DNA from: Perlabentimonas sp964490015
GTDB lineage: Bacteria > Bacteroidota > Bacteroidia > Bacteroidales > Tenuifilaceae
Length of the DNA: 64,000 nt
Assembly (NCBI GenBank): GCA_964490015.1
Contig: CAZBBA010000008.1
Span: 20,114-84,113, forward strand
Reading direction: 5' to 3'
Shown one piece after another: positions 35,061-42,542 of the stretch; positions within the stretch are counted from its first letter, which is position 1; each line of letters opens with the position of its first letter. A model generated the notes under the pieces. It saw nothing but the letters and a program-made list of their open reading frames with translations, was not told the DNA's origin and did no database searches. A program made the position numbers and the translations under genes.

Positions 35061-35573
35061 ATGAATATAAAAATTATTGATAACGATGTGATTTTTGAAA
35101 AATTTTCAGAGGAACATAGAACTTCTGTAATGGATATTTTCAACTATTATATTAAGAACGATTTTTCAGCATATCCTGAAGAAAAACTTGAGCTTGATTA
35201 TTATGACAATTTTTTAACAATATCAAATAAGTACCCTGCATATGCAATTAAAGTAAAGAAAAAAGTAGTTGGATTTTGTTTTCTCAACTCTTACAATCCT
35301 TTTTCAAGTTTTAAAGAAACTGCACTGATTACATATTTTATCGACAAAGACTTTAAAGGAAAAGGGATTGGTAAAATTGCCCTTCAGAAACTGGAAATTG
35401 AAGCTAAAAAATATGGAATCAAAAACATACTGGCTAATATTGCTTCTGTTAATGAGGAGAGTATTGCTTTTCATTCAAAAAACGGATTTGTAAAATGTGG
35501 AGAATTTGAAAATATTATTAAAAAGAAGAATAAAGTATTTAATATTATTTGGATGCAAAAGAATTTGGATTAA
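35061..35573 (+). CDS. GNAT family N-acetyltransferase (cassette 3)
   Basis: This 170-residue cytoplasmic acetyltransferase has the acetyl-CoA loop KGKGIGKIALQKLE (near residues 105-120) and the GNAT C-terminal pattern NIASVNEESIAFHSKNGF. The layout resembles phosphinothricin acetyltransferase-type enzymes. The ATG at 35061 is preceded by AAAGGA at good distance; the longer frame from 35010 adds only AT-rich leader. The gene lies between attC-like sites 2 and 3, and the left core GTTGTGTGTA and right inverse core TACACACAAC are exact complements. GNATs are classic cassette cargo. Substrate unknown. Confidence 0.88.
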   Translation: MNIKIIDNDVIFEKFSEEHRTSVMDIFNYYIKNDFSAYPEEKLELDYYDNFLTISNKYPAYAIKVKKKVVGFCFLNSYNPFSSFKETALITYFIDKDFKGKGIGKIALQKLEIEAKKYGIKNILANIASVNEESIAFHSKNGFVKCGEFENIIKKKNKVFNIIWMQKNLD

Positions 35574-35582
35574 CAGAAAACC

Positions 35583-35695
35583 TACACACAACAAGGGTTT
35601 TAGCCTATCTCGCAGAGCCTTGTAATCGGATGTTCTTTGGTTGATGCCGAGGTCTCTACTTCGTCGAGATGAGACTACATCCCCAACTGTTAGCG
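35583..35695 (+). repeat. attC-like imperfect palindrome, site 3
   Basis: The left end is TACACACAAC (35583-35592), ten bases after the GNAT stop; the right end is GTTAGCG (35689-35695). Outer arms pair weakly (AAGGGTTTTAG with the complement of CTACATCCCCAACT). An inner GTCTC/GAGAC stem spans about 35652-35675. Confidence 0.65.
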
Positions 35696-35891
35696 CGGGA
35701 GAGACCATCCTACCCAACTACTGCAATCTTATCTTGTCAACTATCACTTCCTAGACAAACTGACACAGGCAACTTGCTAACAAAGACTTCAGAAGATAGC
35801 GCCTTAGCGCTATACCCTTGAAATATTTTGTGTAATTGATTGAAATGTGGGGGACTTTTACTAAATTCGATATGGAGCATAAAACTGGTAT
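35696..35891. other. spacer at the right edge of the cassette-like region
   Basis: No gene is seen. GCTAAC at 35776-35781 is the complement of the site-3 core GTTAGC. ATAGCGC (35796-35802) and GCGCTAT (35807-35813) form a perfect 7-bp hairpin with a CTTA loop. The region leads into the PEGA/SUMF1 gene. Confidence 0.5.
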
Positions 35892-37292
35892 ATGGCAGCG
35901 ATTGGGCGATTCGTCAATAATTCTACATTATTTTTTTGGTTGTTTTTGATTGTGAATGCTGTTGGGGTAGATGTTATAGCCCAGCAGCAGGAAATGGTTA
36001 GGGTAACGGTTAACTCTAATGCCGATGCAATAATTTATATTGATGGTACAATTAAAGGATCCACGTCGTGGACAGGGAATGTAGCCGAAGGGAAGCATAA
36101 GATTAGGGTTGAGAAGGAGAACTTCTTTGCGCGCGAGTACGAGATTGTTGTCGTAAAGGGAAGGGAGATGAATATTGACTTAATGCTTACACCCAAAACG
36201 GGAGCAATTGATATTGAAACAGATCCGCCACAGGCTATGATCAGCATAAATGGTCGGTTGTACGGTTTTTCGCCGCGCGTAGTAGCCGATTTGCCCTATG
36301 GTGAGTACGAGGTTGTGGTAGAAAAGCCCGAATATTCGAGGGTTGTGCGAAGGGTTAGGATAAATGATGTAAAACCTGTTAAGCTCGAACTTTCACTTTA
36401 CACTGGACGGGAGATCACGTTAAATACAAATCCACAAGGAGCAGAGGTTTACATTGAGCAGGAGCTAAAAGGGGTAACGCCACTTACTATTTGGCTTAGA
36501 TTTGGAACCCATTTGATCCGGTTCGAGAAGAATGGGATGAGCATTGCCGAGAAACTGGTTGTAGCCCAGTCGAGCCGAAAAAGCATTACCTACGATTTAA
36601 GGTCGACCAATGATCCGTTCGAAAACCAAATGGTGTTTGTAAAAGGCGGAACTTTCCGCATGGGCGACAATTTTGGCGATGGCAACAAGGAGGAGAAACC
36701 CGTTCATCAGGTTACTGTAAACGATTTTTATATCAGCAAATATGAGGTAACACAGGCGCAATGGACACTGATAATGGGAAGTAACCCAAGCCATTTTGCA
36801 GGCTGCGACGACTGTCCGGTTGAAAGGGTTAGCTGGTTAGAGGCACAAGATTATATAGCAAAGCTCAACGAGTTAACGCAAAAACGTTACCGATTACCCA
36901 CCGAGGCAGAGTGGGAGTATGCAGCCCGAGGAGGGCAGGAGAGTAGAGGGTTTCGCTATGCAGGCAGGAATAATATCAACTTTGTGGCCTGGTATTCGGG
37001 GAACAGTGGCAATCGCACACATCCTGTAGGAAAGATGGAGCCCAACGAGTTAGGACTTTACGATATGAGTGGAAATGTATGGGAATGGACTTACGATTGG
37101 TTCGATTTTTACACCGATTCCCCAACACCCCAGATAAATCCTAAGGGGCCTGATTACGGAGATTTTAGGATTGTAAGAGGTGGAAGCTGGTATGGGTATA
37201 TTGGGGGTAGCAGAGTTGCTTGCAGAGGTAGCGATGACCCCAGCAACAAGCGTAGCTACATTGGATTGAGGTTGGTTTTATCGGCTGAGTAG
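35892..37292 (+). CDS. exported PEGA-repeat / SUMF1 (formylglycine-enzyme-like) protein
   Basis: This 466-residue protein has an N-terminal signal anchor (about residues 10-35), three PEGA-type beta repeats (about 38-100, 105-170, 172-235) and a C-terminal SUMF1/FGE-sulfatase domain (about 245-466; FVKGGTFRMGDNFGDG, RLPTEAEWEYAARGG, GNVWEWTYDWF, IVRGGSWYG). The cysteine pair of true formylglycine-generating enzymes is not seen after RGGSW, so it is probably a binding or structural relative. PEGA repeats often bind surface polymers. It stands alone on the plus strand, just right of the cassette-like region, with codon use back to the chromosomal style. Confidence 0.85.
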   Translation: MAAIGRFVNNSTLFFWLFLIVNAVGVDVIAQQQEMVRVTVNSNADAIIYIDGTIKGSTSWTGNVAEGKHKIRVEKENFFAREYEIVVVKGREMNIDLMLTPKTGAIDIETDPPQAMISINGRLYGFSPRVVADLPYGEYEVVVEKPEYSRVVRRVRINDVKPVKLELSLYTGREITLNTNPQGAEVYIEQELKGVTPLTIWLRFGTHLIRFEKNGMSIAEKLVVAQSSRKSITYDLRSTNDPFENQMVFVKGGTFRMGDNFGDGNKEEKPVHQVTVNDFYISKYEVTQAQWTLIMGSNPSHFAGCDDCPVERVSWLEAQDYIAKLNELTQKRYRLPTEAEWEYAARGGQESRGFRYAGRNNINFVAWYSGNSGNRTHPVGKMEPNELGLYDMSGNVWEWTYDWFDFYTDSPTPQINPKGPDYGDFRIVRGGSWYGYIGGSRVACRGSDDPSNKRSYIGLRLVLSAE

Positions 37293-37423
37293 GAGAGCGA
37301 AAAAATGATGTTTTTAATCATTGTTCTAAAACACCAAGCTTGGCTAAAAGCCTAATAATTGCAACTTTCTCAAAATGAATTGGAAGAAAAACATTTGAGT
37401 TGTGAATTTTCTAACAACCAGAC

Positions 37424-37454
37424 TTTCGGTTTAGGATGTTTTTTCGTAGTTTTG
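37424..37454 (+). promoter_or_regulatory. promoter for the ackA-ptb-buk operon
   Basis: TAGTTTTG at 37447-37454 fits TAnnTTTG, with a near -33 box TTTC at 37424-37427, spacer 19. The start would be near 37461, which places the longer frame start at 37456 before the transcript and supports the ATG at 37510. Confidence 0.55.
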
Positions 37455-37509
37455 GGTGTTCAAATCAAGAAACTTAAGTATTTGTAAATCAAACAATAAA
37501 ATTACTCCA

Positions 37510-38721
37510 ATGATTGTTCTTGTACTAAACTGTGGCAGCTCGTCGATTAAGTATCAGGTTATCGACATGTGTGAAAAAGAAAAACTCCTAGCAAAAGGGA
37601 TCGTTGAGCGTATCGGCCTCACCGATGGAATACTAACCCATAAACCCGAGGGCAAAGAGCGCTACGAGGTGATCAAGGATATTCCTGACCACACAGTTGG
37701 GATTAACCTAATCCTAAAAGCCTTGGTTGATAAGGATCATGGCATCATTAAAAGCCTCGACGATATTAAAGCCGTAGGACACCGTGTTGCTCACGGAGGC
37801 GAGTTTTTTACGGAGAGCAGTCTAATTGACGAGAGGGTAAAGATGGAGATTGAAAAGTGTATTGAGTTGGCTCCGCTTCACAACCCTGCCAACCTGAAGG
37901 GAATAATATCCATGGAGAACTTACTACCAGGTGTTCCTCAGGTTGCTGTTTTCGACACATCGTTCCACCAAAGTATGCCTAAGCATGCTTACCTATACGC
38001 GATTCCCTACGAGTACTACGAGAATTTGAAAATTCGTAAGTATGGTTTTCATGGTACTAGCCACAAGTTTGTTGCAAAAAAAGCATGCAAAATGCTTGGA
38101 GTAGACTTTGAGAAAAGCCGAATTATTACGTGCCACCTTGGTAATGGAGCGTCCATTGCAGCCATCAAAAATGGTAAATCGGTTGATACATCCATGGGCT
38201 TTACCCCCGTTGACGGTTTAATAATGGGTACCCGCTGCGGGAGTATCGACCCAGGCGTACTGCTTTACATTGCCGAACGCGAGAATTTAAACTTTAAAGG
38301 CATTAGTGACCTAATAAATAAGAAAAGTGGTGTGGCTGGTATTTCTGGCCTATCGTCGGATATGCGCGACCTTGAGAATGCTGCAGCCGAAGGACACGAG
38401 TTGGCTAAGCTTGCCCTTGAGATGTATTTTTACCGGGTTAAGCAATATATCGGATCATATGCCGCTGCAATGGAGGGTGTAGATCTGATTATTTTTACCG
38501 GCGGTATTGGCGAGAACGACAGCGTGCTTCGCGAGCATGTTTCTTCATCGATGGCCTTTATGGGTGTTGATTTTGATGCTGAGGCAAACCGTGGGGTTCG
38601 CGGTAAGGACAAACTCCTTACTAAACCCGATTCCAAAGTAAAAGTTATGGCCATTACCACAAACGAGGAGTTGGTTATTGCATCCGATACAGCAGCAATT
38701 GTGGCTAAATCAAAGAAATAG
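37510..38721 (+). CDS. ackA: acetate kinase
   Basis: This 403-residue cytoplasmic enzyme makes ATP from acetyl phosphate. The family opening VLVLNCGSSSIKYQ, the second motif VFDTSFHQSMPKHAYLYAIP, the RKYGFHGTSHKFV loop and HLGNGASIAAI are all intact. The ATG at 37510 gives the canonical MIVLVLNCGSS start. It heads an operon with ptb (47-base gap) and buk (17-base gap). A phosphotransacetylase of the Pta type is not adjacent, so acetyl phosphate must come from elsewhere or from the Ptb-family enzyme. Confidence 0.96.
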   Translation: MIVLVLNCGSSSIKYQVIDMCEKEKLLAKGIVERIGLTDGILTHKPEGKERYEVIKDIPDHTVGINLILKALVDKDHGIIKSLDDIKAVGHRVAHGGEFFTESSLIDERVKMEIEKCIELAPLHNPANLKGIISMENLLPGVPQVAVFDTSFHQSMPKHAYLYAIPYEYYENLKIRKYGFHGTSHKFVAKKACKMLGVDFEKSRIITCHLGNGASIAAIKNGKSVDTSMGFTPVDGLIMGTRCGSIDPGVLLYIAERENLNFKGISDLINKKSGVAGISGLSSDMRDLENAAAEGHELAKLALEMYFYRVKQYIGSYAAAMEGVDLIIFTGGIGENDSVLREHVSSSMAFMGVDFDAEANRGVRGKDKLLTKPDSKVKVMAITTNEELVIASDTAAIVAKSKK

Positions 38722-38768
38722 GTAGACAAATTTATTCGATTAAATAACAACTATAATCATATAATACG

Positions 38769-39674
38769 ATGACTATAACAAAACTTGACCAGCTTTTTGA
38801 CGTGCTTAGAAGCAAACCCAAAAAGCGTTTAGTAGCGGCTTTTGCAAACGACGACCACACCATTGAAGCCGTTAGCATGGCTGTTGATATGGGACTAGTT
38901 GAGGCTACCCTGGTTGGCGATGAGGCAACAATTAAGAGTGTGTGCGCCAAGCATAATATCGATCCCTCGAAGTTTAAACTGGTTCAGGAAAACGACGAGA
39001 TGAAAGCTGCTTCCAAAGCAGTTGAACTGATTAACAACGGCGAAGGTGATGTACTGATGAAGGGGTTGGTTAGCACCGACAAGTACATGCGCGCAATCCT
39101 GAATAAGGAAAAAGGATTACTTCCTCCCAAGGCGGTTCTAAGCCACGTAACAGTTGTTCAGGTACCTACTTATCATAAGCTGATTATTGTGGGTGATGTG
39201 GCCATTATTCCTGCTCCAGACCTAAACCAAAAGGTTGCCATCACAAACTACCTAATTCAAACAGCACATTCATTAGGAATTGCTAAACCCAAGGTAGCTT
39301 TACTTGCTGCAACCGAGCAGGTGTCGGCGGCCATGCCCGCTTGCGTAGATGCAACAATTATCTCAAAGATGGGCGATCGTGGTCAGATCAAGGGCGCTAT
39401 TATTGATGGTCCCTTGGCTCTTGATGTTGCTATTGATGCCGAATCGGCACAAATTAAGAAGCTTACTGGCGAGGTGGCCGGTGATGCCGATTGTATTTTG
39501 TTCCCCAATATCGAGAGCGGAAACGTATTCTTTAAGGCGTGTACAAAATTGGCTAAGGGTGAACTAGGCGCTATGGTAATGGGAGCAAAAGTTCCCTGCG
39601 TACTAACATCGCGTGGCGATAGTGTTCAGTCGAAAATGTACTCAATTGCCCTTGCTGCCAACGCAGCCAAGTAG
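38769..39674 (+). CDS. ptb: phosphate butyryltransferase (Pta/Ptb family)
   Basis: This 301-residue enzyme converts an acyl-CoA plus phosphate to the acyl phosphate. It has the Pta/Ptb fold (LMKGLVSTDKYMRAILNKE; IIDGPLALDVAID; DCILFPNIESGNVFFKA) and the Ptb length, shorter than Pta. Position between ackA and a butyrate-kinase gene supports butyryl-, isobutyryl- or isovaleryl-CoA as substrate, for example in amino-acid fermentation. Acetyl-CoA activity cannot be excluded from sequence. Confidence 0.9.
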   Translation: MTITKLDQLFDVLRSKPKKRLVAAFANDDHTIEAVSMAVDMGLVEATLVGDEATIKSVCAKHNIDPSKFKLVQENDEMKAASKAVELINNGEGDVLMKGLVSTDKYMRAILNKEKGLLPPKAVLSHVTVVQVPTYHKLIIVGDVAIIPAPDLNQKVAITNYLIQTAHSLGIAKPKVALLAATEQVSAAMPACVDATIISKMGDRGQIKGAIIDGPLALDVAIDAESAQIKKLTGEVAGDADCILFPNIESGNVFFKACTKLAKGELGAMVMGAKVPCVLTSRGDSVQSKMYSIALAANAAK

Positions 39675-39691
39675 GCCGAAATTATTCTGTC

Positions 39692-40768
39692 ATGGAAGAA
39701 TTTAAGATACTAGCCATTAACCCAGGCTCAACATCAACCAAGGTAGCGGTTTACCGCAATGCCAAATCGGTGTTCTTGAAAACCATTAGGCATAACTCCG
39801 AGGAGTTGATGCGTTACCCCAGGATTACTGACCAGTTCGAATTTCGCAAGGAGATTATACTAAAAGAGCTGAAGGAGGCTGAGATCGACATTAATAAGAT
39901 ATCGGCTGTGGTAGGCCGTGGAGGACTTATTAAGCCCATCGAGTCGGGGGTTTACTTTGTGAACGACCGGATGAAGCAAGACCTCAGAGACTGTATTAGA
40001 GGTGAGCATGCCAGCAACCTGGGGGCTTTAATTGCCGATGATATTGCCCGTAGCCTTCCCAACGCCAAGGCATATATTGCCGATCCAGTAGTGGTTGATG
40101 AGCTTCAGGATGTAGCCCGTATTTCGGGACATCCAAAGTTTGAGCGCGTTTCAATTTTCCACGCCTTAAATCAAAAAGCTATTGCCCGTCAGTATGCCAA
40201 AAGTTTGGACAGGAAGTACGAGGAGCTAAATCTAATTGTAGCTCATTTGGGTGGCGGAATTTCGGTTGGGGCTCACCTGAAGGGTAGGGTTGTTGATGTT
40301 AATAATGCCCTTGATGGCGAAGGGCCATTCTCACCCGAACGCGCGGGTACTGTTCCTGCAGGTCAACTGGCAAAACTTTGCTTTAGCGGTGAGGTTACCT
40401 GCGATGAGGTTAGAAAGATGCTAACTGGACAAGGAGGCCTTGTTGCTCATGCAGGTACAAACGACGCCTATGAAATAGAGATGAAGGCTAAAGCAGGAGA
40501 CAAAAAAGCAATTTTGATTCAGGATGCCATGTCGTATAATATTGCCAAGCATATTGGACAAATGGCCGTAGTTTTAAAGGGTGAAGTAGATGGAATAATT
40601 CTAACAGGAGGCATTGCACATAATCCTTACCTTGTGGACTATGTTAAGGATATGGTTGGGTTTATCGGACCAGTAGTTGTTTATCCTGGTGAGGATGAGA
40701 TGCAGGCGCTGTCAATGAATGCGCTGATGGCTCTTCGAGGCGATGTACTGCCCCGCGATTACAAGTAA
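39692..40768 (+). CDS. buk: butyrate kinase
   Basis: This 358-residue acyl kinase of the ASKHA fold (ILAINPGSTSTKVAVY; IVAHLGGGISVGAHLKG; DGEGPFSPERAGT; IILTGGIAHN) forms ATP from butyryl or branched-chain acyl phosphate. It follows ptb by 17 bases and is followed by an intrinsic terminator at 40797-40823, which ends the operon. Length fits butyrate kinase rather than acetate kinase. Confidence 0.94.
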   Translation: MEEFKILAINPGSTSTKVAVYRNAKSVFLKTIRHNSEELMRYPRITDQFEFRKEIILKELKEAEIDINKISAVVGRGGLIKPIESGVYFVNDRMKQDLRDCIRGEHASNLGALIADDIARSLPNAKAYIADPVVVDELQDVARISGHPKFERVSIFHALNQKAIARQYAKSLDRKYEELNLIVAHLGGGISVGAHLKGRVVDVNNALDGEGPFSPERAGTVPAGQLAKLCFSGEVTCDEVRKMLTGQGGLVAHAGTNDAYEIEMKAKAGDKKAILIQDAMSYNIAKHIGQMAVVLKGEVDGIILTGGIAHNPYLVDYVKDMVGFIGPVVVYPGEDEMQALSMNALMALRGDVLPRDYK

Positions 40769-40796
40769 ATCTAATACATTAGACAATAGAATAAGA

Positions 40797-40823
40797 AAAT
40801 GCCCGAGCTTTCGGGCATTTTTT
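40797..40823 (+). terminator. intrinsic terminator of ackA-ptb-buk
   Basis: AAATGCCCGA and TCGGGCATTT form a 10-bp stem with a GCTT loop, followed by TTT, 29 bases after the buk stop. Confidence 0.9.
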
Positions 40824-40861
40824 GTAATTTTAGGGTACTATAAACCATAACATTTTGAAGC

Positions 40862-41551
40862 ATGAAAACCTTAAGATTCTTACCTCTACTGTTTTTATTC
40901 CCCTTAGTGTTGACTAGCTGTGAGACTCCATCGTTAGGTGATTCAACTCAAAATCTCGAGGGAAAACTTCCTGCCCCAGCCACAAAGGGGAAAATTTCGC
41001 TCAACCAAACCTTAAACCAACGTCAATCTGTGCGTCAGTTTCAGGATGTGCCCATTTCCATTGAGCAGCTATCGCAGTTACTTTGGGCGGCTCAGGGTAT
41101 AACCCATAGCTGGGGAGAACGCAAGTTTAGAACTGCGCCCTCGGCTGGAGCCACATATCCTTTCGAACTGCAGGTATTTACAGCAAGCGGAGGATATAAA
41201 TATAACAACCTTGACCATAGCTTAACAAAAACCTTTGATAAGGATATTCGAAAAGAGTTATCTGCTGCATCTTTAGGCCAAACAGCGGTTAGCGATGCAC
41301 CTGCAGTTTTTGTTCTCACCTATTTCCTCGAAAGGACTGCGCAACGATATGGCGATCGCGCTTACCGGTACGTATGTATTGAGGCTGGCCATATTGCCCA
41401 AAATATACATTTAATGGCTGTTGCACTGGGTTTAGGTTCGGTTCCCGTTGGGGCATTTACCGATGTAGATATTTCGGGGATTCTCAAGTGCGAGGAAGGC
41501 GAGGAACCGCTATACATTATCCCAGTAGGTTATGCGGTAGAAGGTGAGTAG
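40862..41551 (+). CDS. SagB/ThcOx-type nitroreductase, exported as a lipoprotein
   Basis: This 229-residue protein starts with a lipoprotein signal ending in VLTSC near residue 20, followed by a SagB-like FMN nitroreductase domain (LNQRQSVRQFQDVPISIEQL; FRTAPSAGATYPFELQVF; EAGHIAQNIHLMAVALGLGS; PLYIIPVGYA). Such enzymes use FMN to reduce or dehydrogenate small molecules, and some oxidise azolines in peptide natural products. An exported, lipid-anchored form is unusual because FMN is normally loaded in the cytoplasm. No peptide-toxin cluster surrounds it. Substrate unknown. Confidence 0.88.
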   Translation: MKTLRFLPLLFLFPLVLTSCETPSLGDSTQNLEGKLPAPATKGKISLNQTLNQRQSVRQFQDVPISIEQLSQLLWAAQGITHSWGERKFRTAPSAGATYPFELQVFTASGGYKYNNLDHSLTKTFDKDIRKELSAASLGQTAVSDAPAVFVLTYFLERTAQRYGDRAYRYVCIEAGHIAQNIHLMAVALGLGSVPVGAFTDVDISGILKCEEGEEPLYIIPVGYAVEGE

Positions 41552-41610
41552 AGATTTGACATTTATGGTTAAATTGATATCTGTAATGAAATAGTGAACA
41601 CAGAAACACG

Positions 41611-41640
41611 ACTTGTCCCGCCAGAGGCGGGGGTGACACT
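41611..41640 (+). repeat. CCCGCC palindromic element
   Basis: ACTTGTCCCGCCAGAGGCGG followed by GGGTGACACT is the same element as at 28414 and 28460, again inside CACAGAAACAC-type sequence. Confidence 0.8.
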
Positions 41641-41714
41641 GAGGAATTTTTAAGTACATTATTTTAATTTGAGATTGACCTGACAAATTTAACACAGAGC
41701 GCACAGAGTTTTTC

Positions 41715-41751
41715 GGCTGTTTTGCCCCGCCAAAGGCGGGGCAAAACAGCC
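41715..41751. repeat. perfect 17-bp hairpin with AAA loop
   Basis: GGCTGTTTTGCCCCGCC, AAA, GGCGGGGCAAAACAGCC forms a flawless hairpin. No T run follows. It belongs to the CCCGCC family in its inner part but has longer arms. Confidence 0.85.
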
Positions 41752-41830
41752 CAGAGTTCCTTAAATAGCAAGAAAAAATTAAATGCATTTTAACTTTGAA
41801 ATGACATCAAATTATAACTAATCGTTTTAA

Positions 41831-42538
41831 ATGACAGGTAATCTATATCTTATACCCACAACGCTGGGTGGGGATGATCTAAATCAGGTAATTCCTGCCT
41901 ACGTGGTTGAAATAACTCGAAGCATAAAACATTTTATAGTGGAGGATATTCGCACCGCAAGGCGATATCTTTCGCGACTGGGAATGCCTGTGGCAATTGA
42001 CGAGCTTAGTTTTAGTGAGCTAAATGAGCATACGCCAAATGAGGATGTAAGTGGTTTGCTAAAGCCATTGTTCAATGGAGAACCGGTTGGATTGCTTTCC
42101 GAAGCAGGAGTGCCTGCAGTTGCCGATCCCGGCGCAACATTAGTGTCGTTGGCCCATGTAAAGGGAGTACGCGTGATTCCATTAACGGGCCCAAGTTCAA
42201 TAATCCTCTCGGTTATGGGAAGTGGGTTAAATGGTCAAAACTTTGCATTTGTGGGGTATTTACCTATTCAACTAAACGACAGGCAGAAGCGAATAAAGCA
42301 GCTGGAGCAACGATCAAGAGATGAGCGACAAACCCAATTCTTTATTGAAACTCCATATAGAAACAACAAGTTGCTGGAGGCACTAATCCAATCGCTACAG
42401 CCCGAAACCCTTTTGCATATTTCATCCGATTTAACTCTTCCTACAGAATTTGTTGTCACAAAAAGAATAAAGGAGTGGAAAGCAAAAATGCCCGACCTGC
42501 ATAAGCGGCCGAGCATTTTTGGTATTCAGTCGTTCTAG
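41831..42538 (+). CDS. SAM-dependent methyltransferase, tetrapyrrole methylase / RsmI-like
   Basis: This 235-residue protein resembles the N-terminal and central parts of RsmI: NLYLIPTTLGGDDLNQVIP, the conserved VEDIRTARRYLSRLGM, EAGVPAVADPGATLVSLAH and IPLTGPSSIILSVMGSG. RsmI methylates C1402 of 16S rRNA; this protein is about 50 residues shorter at the C-terminus, so it is probably a Bacteroidetes paralogue with another or unknown target. It is convergent with the FKBP cluster, only four bases from its end. Confidence 0.82.
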   Translation: MTGNLYLIPTTLGGDDLNQVIPAYVVEITRSIKHFIVEDIRTARRYLSRLGMPVAIDELSFSELNEHTPNEDVSGLLKPLFNGEPVGLLSEAGVPAVADPGATLVSLAHVKGVRVIPLTGPSSIILSVMGSGLNGQNFAFVGYLPIQLNDRQKRIKQLEQRSRDERQTQFFIETPYRNNKLLEALIQSLQPETLLHISSDLTLPTEFVVTKRIKEWKAKMPDLHKRPSIFGIQSF

Positions 42539-42542
42539 AAAT

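Larger units (their letters stand above)
41552..41830. other. non-coding spacer with two GC-rich palindromes
   Basis: No gene is seen. It contains a CCCGCC element at 41611-41640 and a perfect 37-base hairpin at 41715-41751, amid ACACAGAG-type simple sequence. Confidence 0.7.

Noticed and set aside
29322..35695. Canonical attC sites of class 1-type integrons
   Set aside because: The outer cores read TACAAC/GTTGTA or similar and do not fit RYYYAAC/GTTRRRY, and no integron integrase lies in the window. Reported as attC-like instead.
35892..37292. Active formylglycine-generating enzyme
   Set aside because: The cysteine pair of catalytic FGEs is not present after the RGGSW motif, and no sulfatase gene is near.
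37510..38721. Propionate kinase instead of acetate kinase
   Set aside because: Motifs and length are those of AckA; no propanediol or threonine-degradation genes are adjacent. Side activity cannot be excluded.
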